Of a stretch of 64,000 bases of DNA, positions 24,640 to 38,900 are shown one piece after another. The DNA is from Polytrichum commune (Eukaryota > Streptophyta > Polytrichopsida > Polytrichales > Polytrichaceae), in NCBI GenBank assembly GCA_950295325.1, contig OX485808.1, forward strand, positions 23,456,527-23,520,526. The letters run 5' to 3'. The position numbers and the translations under genes were made by a program. Positions within the stretch are counted from its first letter, which is position 1, and every line of letters begins with the position of its first letter. The notes under the pieces were generated by a model. The model saw only the letters and a program-made list of their open reading frames with translations. It did no database searches and had not been told where the DNA came from.

Positions 24640-25903
24640 TATGTGGATGAATGAGGAACGGGTCATATGGATGAATGTACGATGGTATGGATGGATGGGA
24701 AAGGATGGGAAAAGATGGGAAAAGATAAAAGAAAAAGGGAAGACTCGAGTCTCGGAGCCTCGGGAGGGGGCCGAGCAAAGAAGAAGAAGAAGGGCCCAAG
24801 GAGGACGAGACTCTTCTATAGAGATTTGCGCTCGTCCGATTCCCTCCATTCTTGTCGAGTAATCCTCCTCCCGCGTGGTGAGATTCCGATCCTGCGCTCC
24901 ATCCTCAACCGATTTCGCACTCGCTTTATTGTGTGTCAGTCTGTAAATTGTGGGCGTAATAAGTTTCAGGGATGCATTCCGTTCAGTTGTGGACGATCAT
25001 TAACTTCGCCGAGCTGATTGTTCCGATTTCTTTCGCCTTTTTTCTGGTGCTTAGGGACTGATTACTTGCTTCTATAAGGTGTTTAGTGTGACGGTGTTTG
25101 AGGACACTGAGGAGTGTTCGCACACTCTTTTGTTGAAGAAATTGAGCTTGTTTGACGGGACCTGTGTTGTGTTGTGTTGTGTTCTGGTTTTCGCATGTAT
25201 TTTTTTAGTTTTATTTTCTCACAGCTTATTTCAGGGAGTAGTTGCTGATGACGTTCATTTTCTTTATCCTCATGCGCTTCAGTGGAGCAATCAATTGCAG
25301 TTTCGAGCAATTAATTGCGGAATTTTCCAGTTGTTCGATGGTTCGAGAGCAAGCAGTTCTCTGAGCGCGTGAGAATTAATGTTCTGTTTGTTTTTTTCCT
25401 TCTTTTTCGATCAGCTGGAGGTTGAATTTATGGAGTTTTCAGACGAGGGCTATATCCTGCACATTCGAAGAATCGAGGCTTATGGGTTGGAGACGGATTT
25501 TGCAATACTTCGGATAATTCCGGAGACCTACGCCGGAGAGACTTCCGCGCAATTTGAATAGCTTCGAAATGTTCAGGTTCGTTCGAAATTTTCATAGCTG
25601 AGCTGGATTAGCATTGCGTACATGCTCCCCCTCCAATTTGCCTTGTTTCTCAATTCCTGCAATCCAATTTGCATCAGGCTATGTGGTACATGTCTTTTTA
25701 CAAGTGAGAAGCCTCGCCAACTGCTGCCTTGCTCTTTGTCCCATCGACAACGGAGTCATGGTCTTGAAGTGATATCACGAAGTGGTAATGCGATCCTCCT
25801 CTTCATTTTCTCAATGATTCTAATTTGCTTCACGTAAACGCAGGTGTATCTTCCAGAGCTTTCATCATTGAAGGGAGGATCTATCTGGTGATCATAAGGA
25901 TTG
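24640..25903 (+). promoter_or_regulatory. Promoter and 5' leader region of the Dicer-like gene
   Basis: Composition changes here from AT-rich to G/C- and purine-rich, with GGATGGGAAA repeats near 24,690-24,730 and GC-rich sequence at 24,740-24,960. From there to the start codon no frame has domain content. A long leader, possibly with its own intron (pyrimidine-rich tracts followed by AG near 25,845), is likely. The transcription start cannot be fixed from sequence alone. Confidence 0.45.
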
Positions 25904-28900
25904 ATGTGGATTGCAAAGATGGGATCCACATCACAACAACCGAATCATGAAGTTTCAGAAGCCATCTCCGAGTCAGATCCTGAAGATTCTCAATATGAGG
26001 CAACAAGTGATTCTGATCCTGATTCTGATTCTGAAACTCAACATCATCAAGAGGTGGAGTTGCCAAAAGAAGACCTTGATGGTGAGCAGCTCCAAGATAC
26101 TGTCTTGGCCAACAGTACTTTGATAGGGAGTAATGCAAATTTTCCTGATTCTGAAGAAGTGGACAGGGATGATCCGTTACTGATTGCCTCTGTGCGAGCA
26201 AGGCTTAACAGAATTAAGAAGATTAAAAGGGTTGGGCACAAGACAGTGGAAAAAGATGTGAGCAACAGGCTTGAAATTCCACGAAAATTCAAAGAGAAGG
26301 AGAGGCACAGCGTGGTGGATCCTCGAAGGTATGTATACAGCCTTATTGAGGGATTGGTCCGGTAGTTCCTAGGAGAAATATAATGTCAAAAGGGACTAGA
26401 GAAATGTAATATTTACAACATTATATTGTAGTTATTCCACTTGGTCTTTAGTGTTCCTTTCAATGCAGCATGCAGAGCACTATAGTCCAGCTTTGGACAG
26501 TTGTGTTTCAATATGCCGCCATTGTAAAATAAAGTGTGAGTTGATCATGAGCATTGCCAAGCCTTCGCAGATAAACATGGAGTACTTGTGTTCTTTAAAC
26601 TGATGGTGCAGAATGTTCGGCTCTTGCAGCTACCAGAGGGAGGCTTTCAAGACAGCACTAGCTAAGAACACCATATTACTCCTAAAAACAGGGGCCGGTA
26701 AAACGCTTGTTGCTGTGTTATTGATGAAAGCAATTGCAAAAAGGTTAAGATTGCCGGAGGATAAGCGTGTGGCTGTATTTATTGTTCCTACTGTTCTTCT
26801 TGTTCAACAGGTATGTCCATTTAAAAGACTTCGGATTATAGCATAGTAAAGGATGTTATTCGAATGACTTACTCATGTAGTCATCCACAAGCTACAACCT
26901 TCCTGCTTCTTCACAAGATCCAGATTTATTTATGAACCCTTTTGTCAAATGTGATGACTTAATTCGAAGTGTTGGTGGCTTGTCAATCTGAAGCATGTAC
27001 AACCTACTGGCTGATTACGTTGAGCTGTTTCAAATCTCCAATTTTGCTGATACTTTTTTCTGGTTCATGTGGATGCTCTTAATTCTGATGATATCTTTTG
27101 CCCTTGTAAACTGTAATTTATTGCAATCAAGTGTAAACTGTATACTGTTCTGTATCCCAATTCCACCTAAGTTTATTCTTATGTGGTCATTGTAAACAGC
27201 AAAAAAATGTTATTGAGACACATACGGATTTCAAAGTGGGTGAGTACTATGGGTCCAAAGGTGTTGACACTTGGAGCAAGAAGGAATGGGAAGCTGACAT
27301 TGCTGAGCATGAGGTCACATTTCCATTCTGTTCTAGTGACATAGCAGGTGTACAATCTGATTTTATGCTGTGTAGAAGGATATTGGATACTTGTAGTAAA
27401 GTTTTAAGGCATCTATTTGACATAGCTTGAGTTCTTGCTTTTCCATTCTATCGATTCTTCTAAAGATCTGTTTTTTTTGGTTTTTCTTTGATAGCGTCTA
27501 GGTCAAAGTTTCTACAACTCTGACCTATGCCGGATACACCTCCTTTCAAGAAATCCCCCCCCCCTCCCCCAACCCCCTTTGCTTTATGTTTTGAAAACTG
27601 ATTTGACTATATGTCTTTTTGGTTTTTGGAGTGGTCAATCCCTCAATATAGCTTTTCATTTCTCGGTTGCAGTTATCTGTATACACTGTTTCCTTGATAT
27701 AAGGAAGTAAATCACATGACATGGGAAGCTTCTCTTCTGGAACTCATTCATGCCTTATGATTTGAGAATTTTAACGGCTTTGCAGGTTCTGATGATGACG
27801 CCTCAAATCCTCTTGAACATTTTACAACATGGGTTCTTCACAATGGACAAGATTGAGCTTCTCATTTTCGATGAATGTCATCATGCTCAAAAAAACCATC
27901 CATATGCCCAGATCATGAAGGTAATGTGTACTCTCAGACACTGAATGCATTGCATGCTTATGGGAGGATGAGGGTTGCAAAGATTCTGATGTGTGACATG
28001 AGTTAAGGTTAAATAATCAAATAGAGGTAGATTTTGTTAGTTAGCCATGGTTGTCACATTTCAGGTTATCTGCACGGGCAAGAGAGTTGTTCCATCTAGA
28101 CCCCAGGACTCATTTATTATATAGTGGTCTAGTGCTAGTTTATACAGTCCAAAATACAGCTCTTTGGAATTTTTATTTTTTAGTAGAACATATATACCAT
28201 TAGTCTCACTTGATCATTAACTAGTGATGAGTCTTTTGAAAAACAGAGTTTTTATCACGATAATTCAGGGAATGGAAGGTTGCCGAAAATCTTTGGAATG
28301 ACTGCATCTCCACTGACAAAGAAAGGTATGGTCTCTCAGTTTCTTTAAATTATACTGTTTGTACTATCCTTGGGTCAGGCATGTTTTTCCTGGACAGTCA
28401 ATTCTGTTCAGGAATTATTTTTTTATGTATGCATAGCCTTTGGATCATGGGGTGCTGTATAGATAAACGCGAAGACATAACTAATGTGGTTGTCTGGTCT
28501 CCAGGTGTTAAATCAAGTAGTGATGCTGCAGTCCCACTCTCAGAACTAGAGCGCGTGCTTGACTCTGAGGTGAATTCTTTGATTCCTTTTAGGTATATTC
28601 ATACAACTACTTTTAGCAATAACACACACAATCATGGTCTCTTTTTGAAGTACCTATACAGGTCCACAACTTATTGTGTGAAGTATTGTGCTTTTCATTC
28701 AAACATAGAAGATCAATTCTACATCATGCATTATAATCACAAATAAATTAGTGTCAGTGCATTCTAGGCTTGTTAGTTTATGCATTTGACCTGTATATAA
28801 TAGAAGCAATGTCTAGAATTTACATACATATAAAACTCTAAAAAGTTTCAAATACCTGAATGCGAAATTCTCATAGTTGATAAAAAAGTAACTATTCAGG

Positions 28901-31900
28901 ATGGACACACAAATCCCTTTAATGTAATGTGGAATTTTCTGCAATTACTTTTTGGTGCCGTTAAACACATATGTTTTTTTTTGTGGTGAGTCAGGTATTC
29001 ACAGTGAAAGACCGAGAGGAGGTTGAATCAGTTGCACCTACGCCTGATATCATTGAGGAGTACTATACCCCACCTGATGTTGAGAAAGTTGCACATTACA
29101 AGATGCAACTGGAGCAGCTTTTGAGGAAGGTGAGATGTCTGGCTGAATGATTGTCCCTATTCTACTATACATGGGTGCATCAACACACACGCTGGATACT
29201 TGTGGTCCTCCTCTTTTTGTGGGTGGCCTTTGAAATCTTCCAAGTGGGTTACTTCAGCTTCATCTACTCTTCCTCACTCACAAATATATGGTAGGAAGTC
29301 AATTACCAAGTACTGGTTACTCAATGTGTATTTACTCTTATTTTCAGTATGAGGAGGCCAATGAGCTTGCACTAGGCAACAACAAAATCAAGTTCCATGA
29401 CCAAGAGGAGCTCATTGACAAATTGAGGAAGAAAAGTGAAAAGTTTCACCGAGACCTTCAGTACTGTCTTGACCACCTTGGTTTGTGGTGTGCATACAAG
29501 GTATGTGAAGGGATTTTTATTGCTAATTTTGATTTGGTATTTGTAGCTGACAACACTTTGTTTATTTTTGAATTCTCACTTTTGGATGTGCAACTTTCTC
29601 CATGTCAATGCACCTTCACAATTGAACTAGCTACTAATCGCTTGGGCTTGAACTCTTTTTCCTACTGACTTTGGCTTTTCAGTATATACTTGGGGTATTG
29701 AAAGATGACTGCTGGTCGTGAACCTTGAGTCTATATACTCATGTATGCCAGTACATTAGCAACTTGGCTGTTATTTAAAGAGAGAAGTCTCCAAATGCAA
29801 TTTCATTAGCACCAACTTTTAATGTAATCTTGAATGTTGGTCATTTGTAGGTTGAAGTTCCAAACAGTTGTAGGTAATCACCACTTGTTTTCAGATTTTC
29901 ACTGTACTTATCTCATGTCATACATGTCATGTCCACTGTGACCAGTGACTTACTACAAGACTTGACATATTGGAGTGCAGGCGGCAGAGCATTGGATGAA
30001 AGGAGATTTAGGTGACAACAACTTGGATGTCTCTGTGGACGTTGCTCAAACCTTCAAGAATAACAGGGATTCTTTCTTAAAAGAAGCAATGCAAGTTCTG
30101 CGATCAGCCTTTGTCAAAGGTTTGTGTGAAACACAGTCTGTAAGAAGGTGGTTGTCCCAAAATTTCGAAGATGTGATTAGCATTACTTTGAAGTATCTTC
30201 TAGGTTGCACAGTATTCACAATAGTTAAAGTTGACTGAGATCATAATAAATTTAATATTTCATGAGAATTAGAGTGACAACTAATAATACTACAGCTTTG
30301 AATAAAGAATGGGGATTGTTAGATCGACCACAGAGATGCATCTATGGTCACATGACCCGTCAATATTAGATTTTTTCATTGCACACATAAAGAGAAGCAA
30401 GGTATCAAGTCTGTGTTAGAATTAATAAACCTGGCCAACTAAATGAATTAAACAACTTGGCCAATGCTTCTGTATGTGTCTATGTGGTTGTTTTAACCAG
30501 CGTGTGGTTGATTTAACAATCCCCTAAATAATTGTCATTTATAAATGTTTAAGTTGGACATGATTTCACTACAATTATGAATAAAAATTTATTTACATTT
30601 TTAGTCACATTAAATTTAATTGGTTTATTATGTAGCATGACTCACAATAAGTCACACCTACTCTCATGTCAAACTAATCAAAAGGTCACAGTGTATCTAC
30701 AAATTAGTATGGCTGAGAATTCCAAAGTACTTTCCTTTTATTTTGTACTTGTCCTCCATTTGGTTGAGCCTTGACTTCGCAACAGAAGAGTACAGACTGG
30801 ATCATGCGGCTAGAAATTTCTTGCTAACTTATGAGAACATATGATTTGATGTCTTTACGATTTGCATTGGGTGTAAACTTCTTAATATGATTACTAAGGA
30901 GCAATCCATATAGTGCAAAATTGTTCACTTAGTGTTGAAGCCAACTTAAGATGACATGCATCGTATAGACAAATCAAGTCATCACAATGTACAATATATA
31001 CAGAAGAAATGTACAATAATATACGATATATACAGTTTTTGAGTCATATACACTTGTGTATGGGTGCCACATATGTGGCATATTACAACGTGGTAGGGTA
31101 TCAGATGAAGCTAATCTTGGAGTGCTGGATTCAGAGTGGGCGAACCCTTGCACAGATCAAGGATTTCAAGTAGCAGTGGAAAGAGGGCTTTTAACACCAA
31201 AAGTATATCAACTTGTTCCTGTTCTTATTGGAATAAAGTGAGAATAATTTACTATGTTGTGTTGAATATATTCTGCTTAGAATACTCGGTTTCTCATACT
31301 TTCCTTTGGCAAATTGTGCTTGAAAAGTATTGTCACTTTTTCTGTGGGTTTTTCTGATATGCATTTTGTGATGGAACACATATTTGATGTTGATGTTGAT
31401 GCGAGATGTTGATGAGATGCAATTTTCTGAAAAGAATTTATCGTTAAGTCAGCATTATACCTGGATGTGTTTGGACATTGGCTTCTGGTGCATACAGCGT
31501 TTTAAGAAAATTGTGATGGTTTGTTGCTACAGAAATGTGAAGGATGTGAAATGCATCATATTTGTTCAGAGGCGTGTAGCTGCTGTGGTGCTTGCAAGCT
31601 TAGTGAATAGTTTGGAATGTCTATCCAAATTCTTCTGTGGAGGGTGGATGTCGGGGTCAAGTTTGACAAGGGAACAACAACAACGCACACTGGATGCATT
31701 CAGGGAAGGAAAGGTTGAGTGAGCTTCCTATCCTTCTGAAGAATGGAATCACATAACATGAGCACGATGATGTGAACACCAACAGATTGGACAGATTTCT
31801 TTTACCAACAGCCAATCGAGCTCTCCAGTTGTTATGATCCATATGATTTTACATCTCCTTTTTCTTTTCTTTTCTTGGAGCTCAATGTTGCAGAGGGTCC

Positions 31901-32811
31901 AGTCTTTTGCCCTTGGATTCAAACAACATCTATGTCAAAGTGGACGTGGGAACTTCTCCATGACGACTAGATTTTGTTCTGATTTTGTATTATTGACTCT
32001 GGACAGGTGAATCTTTTGGTTGCTACTGATGTTGCAGAAGAAGGCTTGGACGTCCAAGGCTGCAGTGCAGTCTTACGTTTTGACCTTCCAAAGACACCTA
32101 GCAGTCTTGTCCAATCCCGTGGACGAGCACGACAACATGGCTCTTCTTTTATAGTTCTATTGGAAAGGTAATTGCAAGACATAAACTGTCATCTTAGATT
32201 CCCATATACAACATAATTCCTAAGGAACGTCAAACTAAAAACTCCAAATACTGTAATGTAGTATACTATTCTGGCTTCTACTGGTCGCCTGCCTGACTTG
32301 GATCTAAAAGAAAGTATAGTCCACATTGCAGGCAACAAGGTTGGGTATATTGTTTGCCTGTAGGGGATATTTTGATCTAACAATCAAACAATATGTCAAA
32401 AGTAACCCCTTCAGATTATCATATAGATAGCTCTTTTTGTGAAGACTATGTACGTAGTTGTTTATAAAAGGGTGAAAACAGGTGCAGAAGATTTCTGTTT
32501 TCAAGGTGTGGGACGATTTCAATCTAGCCTAAAGCGGATCTGTTTTGAGTTGCATTTTTTGCAATGCAGGAATAATGCAACAGAGAAAGACAAACTGCTG
32601 GCGTTGAAAAACAGTACAGAGTTCACGATGGAACAAGCTGTGTCCAGGAAAAATATGCAATCTACTGCCACCTTACCGCAGTTTGCACAATTGGAGACAT
32701 ACCGTGTTTATCTCACTGGTTCCTCTGTAAATACTGAAACTAGTATGAGTCTCATTGCTCGATTTTGCGGGAAGTTGCCAGGTGACAAGTAAGAAATAAC
32801 TTCATTTCGAT

Positions 32812-32905
<94 letters not shown>

Positions 32906-35900
32906 CACTGCAATCCAATTTATTGATGGGACTCTAGGTACATGAGAGTAATGACGTTGTGTTCTGTCATCAGATACTATTCTCCAAAGCCAGAATATCT
33001 AGTGCAGAAAGCTGGATCAGAATATGAGTGCATCTTAAACCTACCTCAGACTTCACCTGTAATCAAAGTTATTGGTCCAAGTAAAAGTACCCCTCAACTT
33101 GCAAAGCAAGCGGCAGCACTAAAGGCGTGTGAAGAATTACATCAAGCAGGGGCTCTTAATGACCATCTCGTACCCACATTGGACCCAGATCTCGAAGAGG
33201 AGAATATTATGAAACTAAAAGACAAGTCTGGGACAGGTATGGATTATACTGTCCAGTCATATTCTCTTGCTTCCAACAGTATTTGTACGTGTTGAACAGA
33301 AGCATTCATGTTGTTCAACTCTTGAAGTGTTTCTAAATATAAAAGAAATATGTTTAGGAGTGTATTACTTAATCCTGACTTCATATGGGTTTCTACCACT
33401 TGATACTGAGCTGGAATATGTTGATAATGCTCTTAGTGGGAGTTGTTTTTGTGGTGGTTCTCCTTAAGTCTGGATGTTCTATGTGCAATTGAATTTTGGT
33501 TTCGGCAGGCACCACGCAACAGAAAGAACTATATCCTGTTCAAGAAGTTTTAGCATTGACAGGCACATGGCACACCAAGACCAAGGATGCACTTTTGCAT
33601 GCCTACCTGATTTCATTTGATGGGCAACCGAATGAAGACAAGGTATATGCAGATTTTGTGTTACTGATTGCGGCGGAGCTTGATGGTGATGTGGCAAGAA
33701 TAGAGACCGTCCTGTACATAACGTTCGGAAGACAAATAAAAGCCAAGCTTTCACCAAAGGGTGAAATTAAGTTGACATCAAAGGAGGTACATTGTAATTT
33801 CCTTAAAAGTGTAAGTTAAAAAAATTTCAACGAACAAATTAATGATAGAGCTTGTAAAATTTATGCCTTCCACAAAGCGAAGGCAAGCTTCAATTGCCTT
33901 TGGAACAGAAGGCTCACATTGCATGAGATGTATACCATGGCACTTGTAGTACAGGAAGAAGAATGTTTTTGCACAATTATGTTTGTGGTAGGATTGAGTG
34001 GGAGAGATACACTCTAATCTCTTATATTGGTCCCACTGAGGTGAATGATGACACAGTTGCTGTACATGCATTTTGAACTCTACCTTTGGTTCTTGAAATG
34101 CAGTTGGAAGCTGCTATGTTGTTTCAAGATATTTTCTTCAATGGAATGTTTAGTAAACCAACTGCATCTATTGGCGAGCCCCTCAAAAGGAGAAGAGGAT
34201 CTGGTGGGCTGCCACTGTCCTTTCATAGGGATGATCTATGGAACTCAAAGAACATGTACTTAATCTTGCCAGCACTATGTATTTCTGGCAACAAATTTGA
34301 TGTGTCCACATTGAAATCTGTGCGTGAAGATGTTAGGAAGTTAGAAAAAGGAAAAAGCTGTGAGTTAGAGCAACCGAAGAAGAAAAGGAAGATTCCTCTC
34401 TTGGAACCTCTTAATCAGGTCTTGCTTCAAGAACAAGATACAAAGTCACAGGAAAACTTGCTGTGCCTTGCTGGTGGAAACTCTATTCCGAAGTCAGAGC
34501 TTGTAGATGCTGCAGTATTAACTATCCACACTCGGAAGGTATACCATGTTCTTGGTCTTATAGATAATTTGACAGCTATAAGTAAATTTCCAGAAGGGAG
34601 AGATGGTGAAGCCAAATTTAAAAATTATGTGGAGTTCTTCAAATTGAAGTAAGTACAACAAATCACTCCTTGTCATTTTGTCATCTTTTATATATATGGA
34701 TAGCATCTTGTAACTTTCTGTGCTTTTCTTCATGAAGTCAATCTGAATCTACCTTTGTTATTGTCATTTATTTTCACGATCCCCTTGCGAGGGTTCTGAC
34801 AGTGACACATTTGAACATGCAGACATGGGCAACTCTTACAGTACCCAAATCAACCACTCCTAGCACTAAAGCAGGTCCACCGTGCTCACAACCTTCTGCC
34901 TACTGGGGCTGGAAAGTCTAAGGGTATGTCATTCCTGATATGCCCATGAAACTAGCAATCGAATGGACAAGTTTTTTTGTTCTTCACAATATTTGGGACC
35001 CAAAGATATTTCTAAATTGACGAATTCCATTGTGAGTAGGGGTCGGATAATCTTGTTATTTGTGCTTGTCCTTCTCAAATTCATGTGTGGTGGTTGGAGA
35101 GAATTTCTTTGGGGTTTACTCCAATCTAGGATCCTCAATAATTTCCTCCGTGAGAAAGGAAGACTATTCATTCCTGTATTCATTATCAATTTTGTGTCTG
35201 GTGATTATGGTGATCTGAGAGTGTGAACTGATGAGCGTGCTTCCACCTGAATGTCAATTGAAACTCTTACTAGTTGTGTCTTATCTCTGAGTAAGGTTTC
35301 TGAATTTCTAGGCTTATGTTGACATCATCATTTGTCCCTTTTCAGGCCCTGTCGGCATTCGAAAGCAGTTAAGGAGGTTTCTGAAGACTGATCAAAATGA
35401 AAAAAGGTCAGATGAGGCCCTTGGTGTGCATTGTTCTCCTCTGGTAGCAGCTTTGGATGACATCAAGAATACCTCTGAAGAGGTCCTAAAAGCAAATATG
35501 ACCTCTCAGGAGAAGCCTGAATGTGTGGAGATGCCACCAGAGTTATGCTTGAACCTGGGCTTTCCAGCATCTGTGATCCGCTCTGCTTATTTACTACCAT
35601 CAGTGATGTATCGTCTAAAATCTGTAATGCTTGCAAGCCAATTGCGACAGTCAATTCATGCTCCCAAAATTCCTGTGATGACGGTGAGTCCCTCTCTTCT
35701 ATCCTTCTGGGCAGTTCTAGTTAGCTGTTGGGTATCTTATTTCATGTAAATGGCCTGTTTTGATAATAAAAGGTTTTCTGCATTCGATATCCTGTGTTCA
35801 GTATTCCACTATCTGAGGAATTGACAAGTGATACCATATAGGAAGTATGTTTTTAGAGCAGAGCATCTCTGGTGTTGTTTTGAATTATATCCTTGTAGAG

Positions 35901-38900
35901 GAGATTGCCTTTGTTTGTGTTGCATTTTATGTCCTAGTTTTACAAAGTTTTTAGCTTTTGAACTTACATCTTTCATGTGTGCAATGCCAATTTTGCAGGT
36001 TCTCGAGGCACTTACTACAACTCGTTGTAATGAAGAGTTCAATATGGAGGCCTTAGAGCTATTTGGAGACTCCTTCTTGAAATATGCAGTTAGTCGAAAA
36101 CTTTTTGTGGAGTTTAAATCAGTAAATGAGGGTATTCTTTCTGCACGGCGCATGCATAGGATCTGCAACAAAACTTTGCATCGATTGGCTGTGAAACGAG
36201 GATTGACTGTAAGAGACTACTATGACTCTCTTGAAGTCCTTGTGTTGGCTCTTTTGTGTCAAGCGTTATGGTTGATCTTGTTTCAATCCTACATTTTGGT
36301 ACACCTTGTTCCAAATCTTTACTCCTTCTGATGGTTTTGGTAGTGTTTTTCTTTCCTACTGAATGTTAGAGGTGAAAGCTCACTTCCTTCAAGGAAAATA
36401 ACATTTCTTTTTCTGTTTTAGAAGAAAGGTGAAAACTTTACGCTATGTTCTGTAGTGGATCAAGGATTTTCTGTGTAGGGTAATAATCATGACATTTTGA
36501 CTAACACAACCTTAGCTTACTCCATCTCTGGGTGATGCAAGTATGAAGTTCACACAATAATGAGGGAATTTAGTTTTGCAAGATTTTAATGCAGTTGAAT
36601 ATCAATTTTGGTGCAGGGATACATCCGAGACTGCCCCTTTGATCCAAACCGGTGGGCTGCGCCAGGCATGTCAATCATAAAAGAGGTGCAATGTCACTGT
36701 AAGGATAAACAAATGTACAAGGCATTTGTGACTACGACTTCCACTGTGGTTGCAGTTTTTGGTAATGAGGCCATCAAGGGTAACAATCCAGAGTCACATA
36801 ATCCCAGTAAGGAGGGTGATGAGCGAACTGAGACAATCAAACCACGAATCGGGCTAACATGTGATAATGGTCACCGTTACCTCTGCTCCAAAACTGTAGC
36901 TGATGTTTTGGAAGCTCTAATAGGTGCATACCTTGTTGAAGGAAGCTATCAAGGAGCACTGGATTTTATGGACTGGGCAGGTATTGATGTCAAGTGTGAT
37001 TCTCTTTTAACGACAACAACACCTAAGTGGCCATATATGGATATGAGTTGTGATTATGGTATGGATGTGGAAAATCTGGAGCAGAGGCTTGACTACAGAT
37101 TTAAGAACAAATGCTTGCTGTTAGAGGCAATGACCCATGCCTCTGATATGGGTGGTGATGGAATACGTTGCTATCAGGTATGTGTTTTTATTCTGACCTT
37201 GGTAGTTTAAACCAGTTCGCATATAAGGGTGTGTGCAATCAGCAAGGTCCATCGTTTCTTATATCCTCACAAAGCATTTTTTCAAGCAATGTATACTAAG
37301 CTTTCCAATCTCAACATGTAAGCCAGGATAGGTTCTAATTTTCTCTTAATATCTTGCATGCAGCGGCTTGAGTTCCTTGGAGATGCTGTCTTAGATTTCC
37401 TCTTGACTCAACACTTATTTAATGAGCACAAAGGTCTGACCCCTGGGCTCTTGACGAAGTTGCGATCAGCATCTGTGAACAATGAGCGGTATGCACGAGT
37501 TGCAGTAAAGCACAAACTGCACATCTATCTTCGTCATGGGTCAGGCTTGCTTTTTAATCAAATTGGAGAGTTTGTTAGGGCACTGGACATAGCTGGTGAT
37601 GACCAGAAAAACAGTGCGTATGGTCTCTATGGACTGCAAGGTCCAAAGGTTTGTCCCATTTCGATCACTCCATAATTCTCTTTTTTCTGGCATAAGGAAT
37701 TGTAAAGTACTTTGCATCATGTTTACTATTAGTAACCAGAGTGTAGAAGTCAAAAGCCTTGCATACAGGATGTGTGCTTTAAATTTCCAATATTACCCTT
37801 GTTAAGGCTGTCAAGGTATAGTCTCAACTTCAATAGACAGTCTTTGACCATCTGAGGTAAACACCCTTAACATTGTCATGTTACTTGGTACTCCTTGAAT
37901 CTGATTGTAAGAGTTTAAAGTACATAAGTCGTGAATCTTACTAAATTTTTGTGATATTTAGAATACACCTTATCTCCTCATGTGTGCTGATGGGTGCAGG
38001 TGCTTGGGGACTTGGTTGAGAGCATAGCTGGGGCTATTCTTGTAGACACCTCTTTTAATGTTGATGCAGTGTGGAGAGTAATGAAGCCTTTGCTGTCACC
38101 AATTGTCACTCCAGACACTCTTATCCTTCACCCTGTGAGCGAACTTGAAGAACTTTGCAAAAGCAGAGGCTATCACTTGAATCTCATAGACGAATCTGAT
38201 GGTGAGAGGCAAACTGTGACAATTAGATATGAGGTAAGACCTGACTACTGGGACTGTAAATACTCTATTCCTTCAATTTTTTTGGTGAAATGTTGGGTCC
38301 CAATTCTTTTCTATCCCCTCAGCTTCGTATCCTTAGTTAGGGATATGTGAATCAACATCCTACATATGATTTCCTTGCTTGAAGATTAACAATCTCAGAT
38401 ATGCCCCCCTGCAATGTCTTAAGAGCCCACATTTTCCTTGTTTCTGAGATAAGTGCATTGAAGTATAGGTCTCTTTGGCTTGCAGGTCAAGATTAGTGAA
38501 CAAGACGTTCTATTTGGGACGTCATGCAAAGCTACTAAAAAGGCGGCAAAAAAGGATGCTGCTCATCAAGTTTTAAAAAAGTTAGAGGTAATGTACAGAA
38601 TTGAACTATGTAGACAGTGCATTTAATAGTTGGTGTTGCAAGAAGGGTACTTTGCAAAGCGGTGATCATAAATTATAAGTTGGATCTTGCTAAAAGTTTA
38701 ATAAACACAAGGATGTATACCTCCTCTGTGCAGGATCGTGGCTACAGGGAGAAAGTAGGGAAGGAGATTATCAGGTGGAAAGAGAGAACAGGAGGTGAAA
38801 TAGAAGCACCTGCTCTTCTGTCATACTCAGAGGATATGGATGGAGCTGCTTGTACAAATATGGAGATTGTGAATGAATTTGCTTGTGACAAGAGGGAGTT

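Noticed and set aside
24526-24862. Overlapping frames of 70-116 residues on both strands
   Set aside because: They arise from GGATGGGAAA and GA-rich repeats in the Dicer promoter region; no domain is present.
31083-31104. Alternative acceptor GGTAG for Dicer exon 10
   Set aside because: It puts the downstream helicase sequence out of phase with exon 9; GTATCAG keeps phase.
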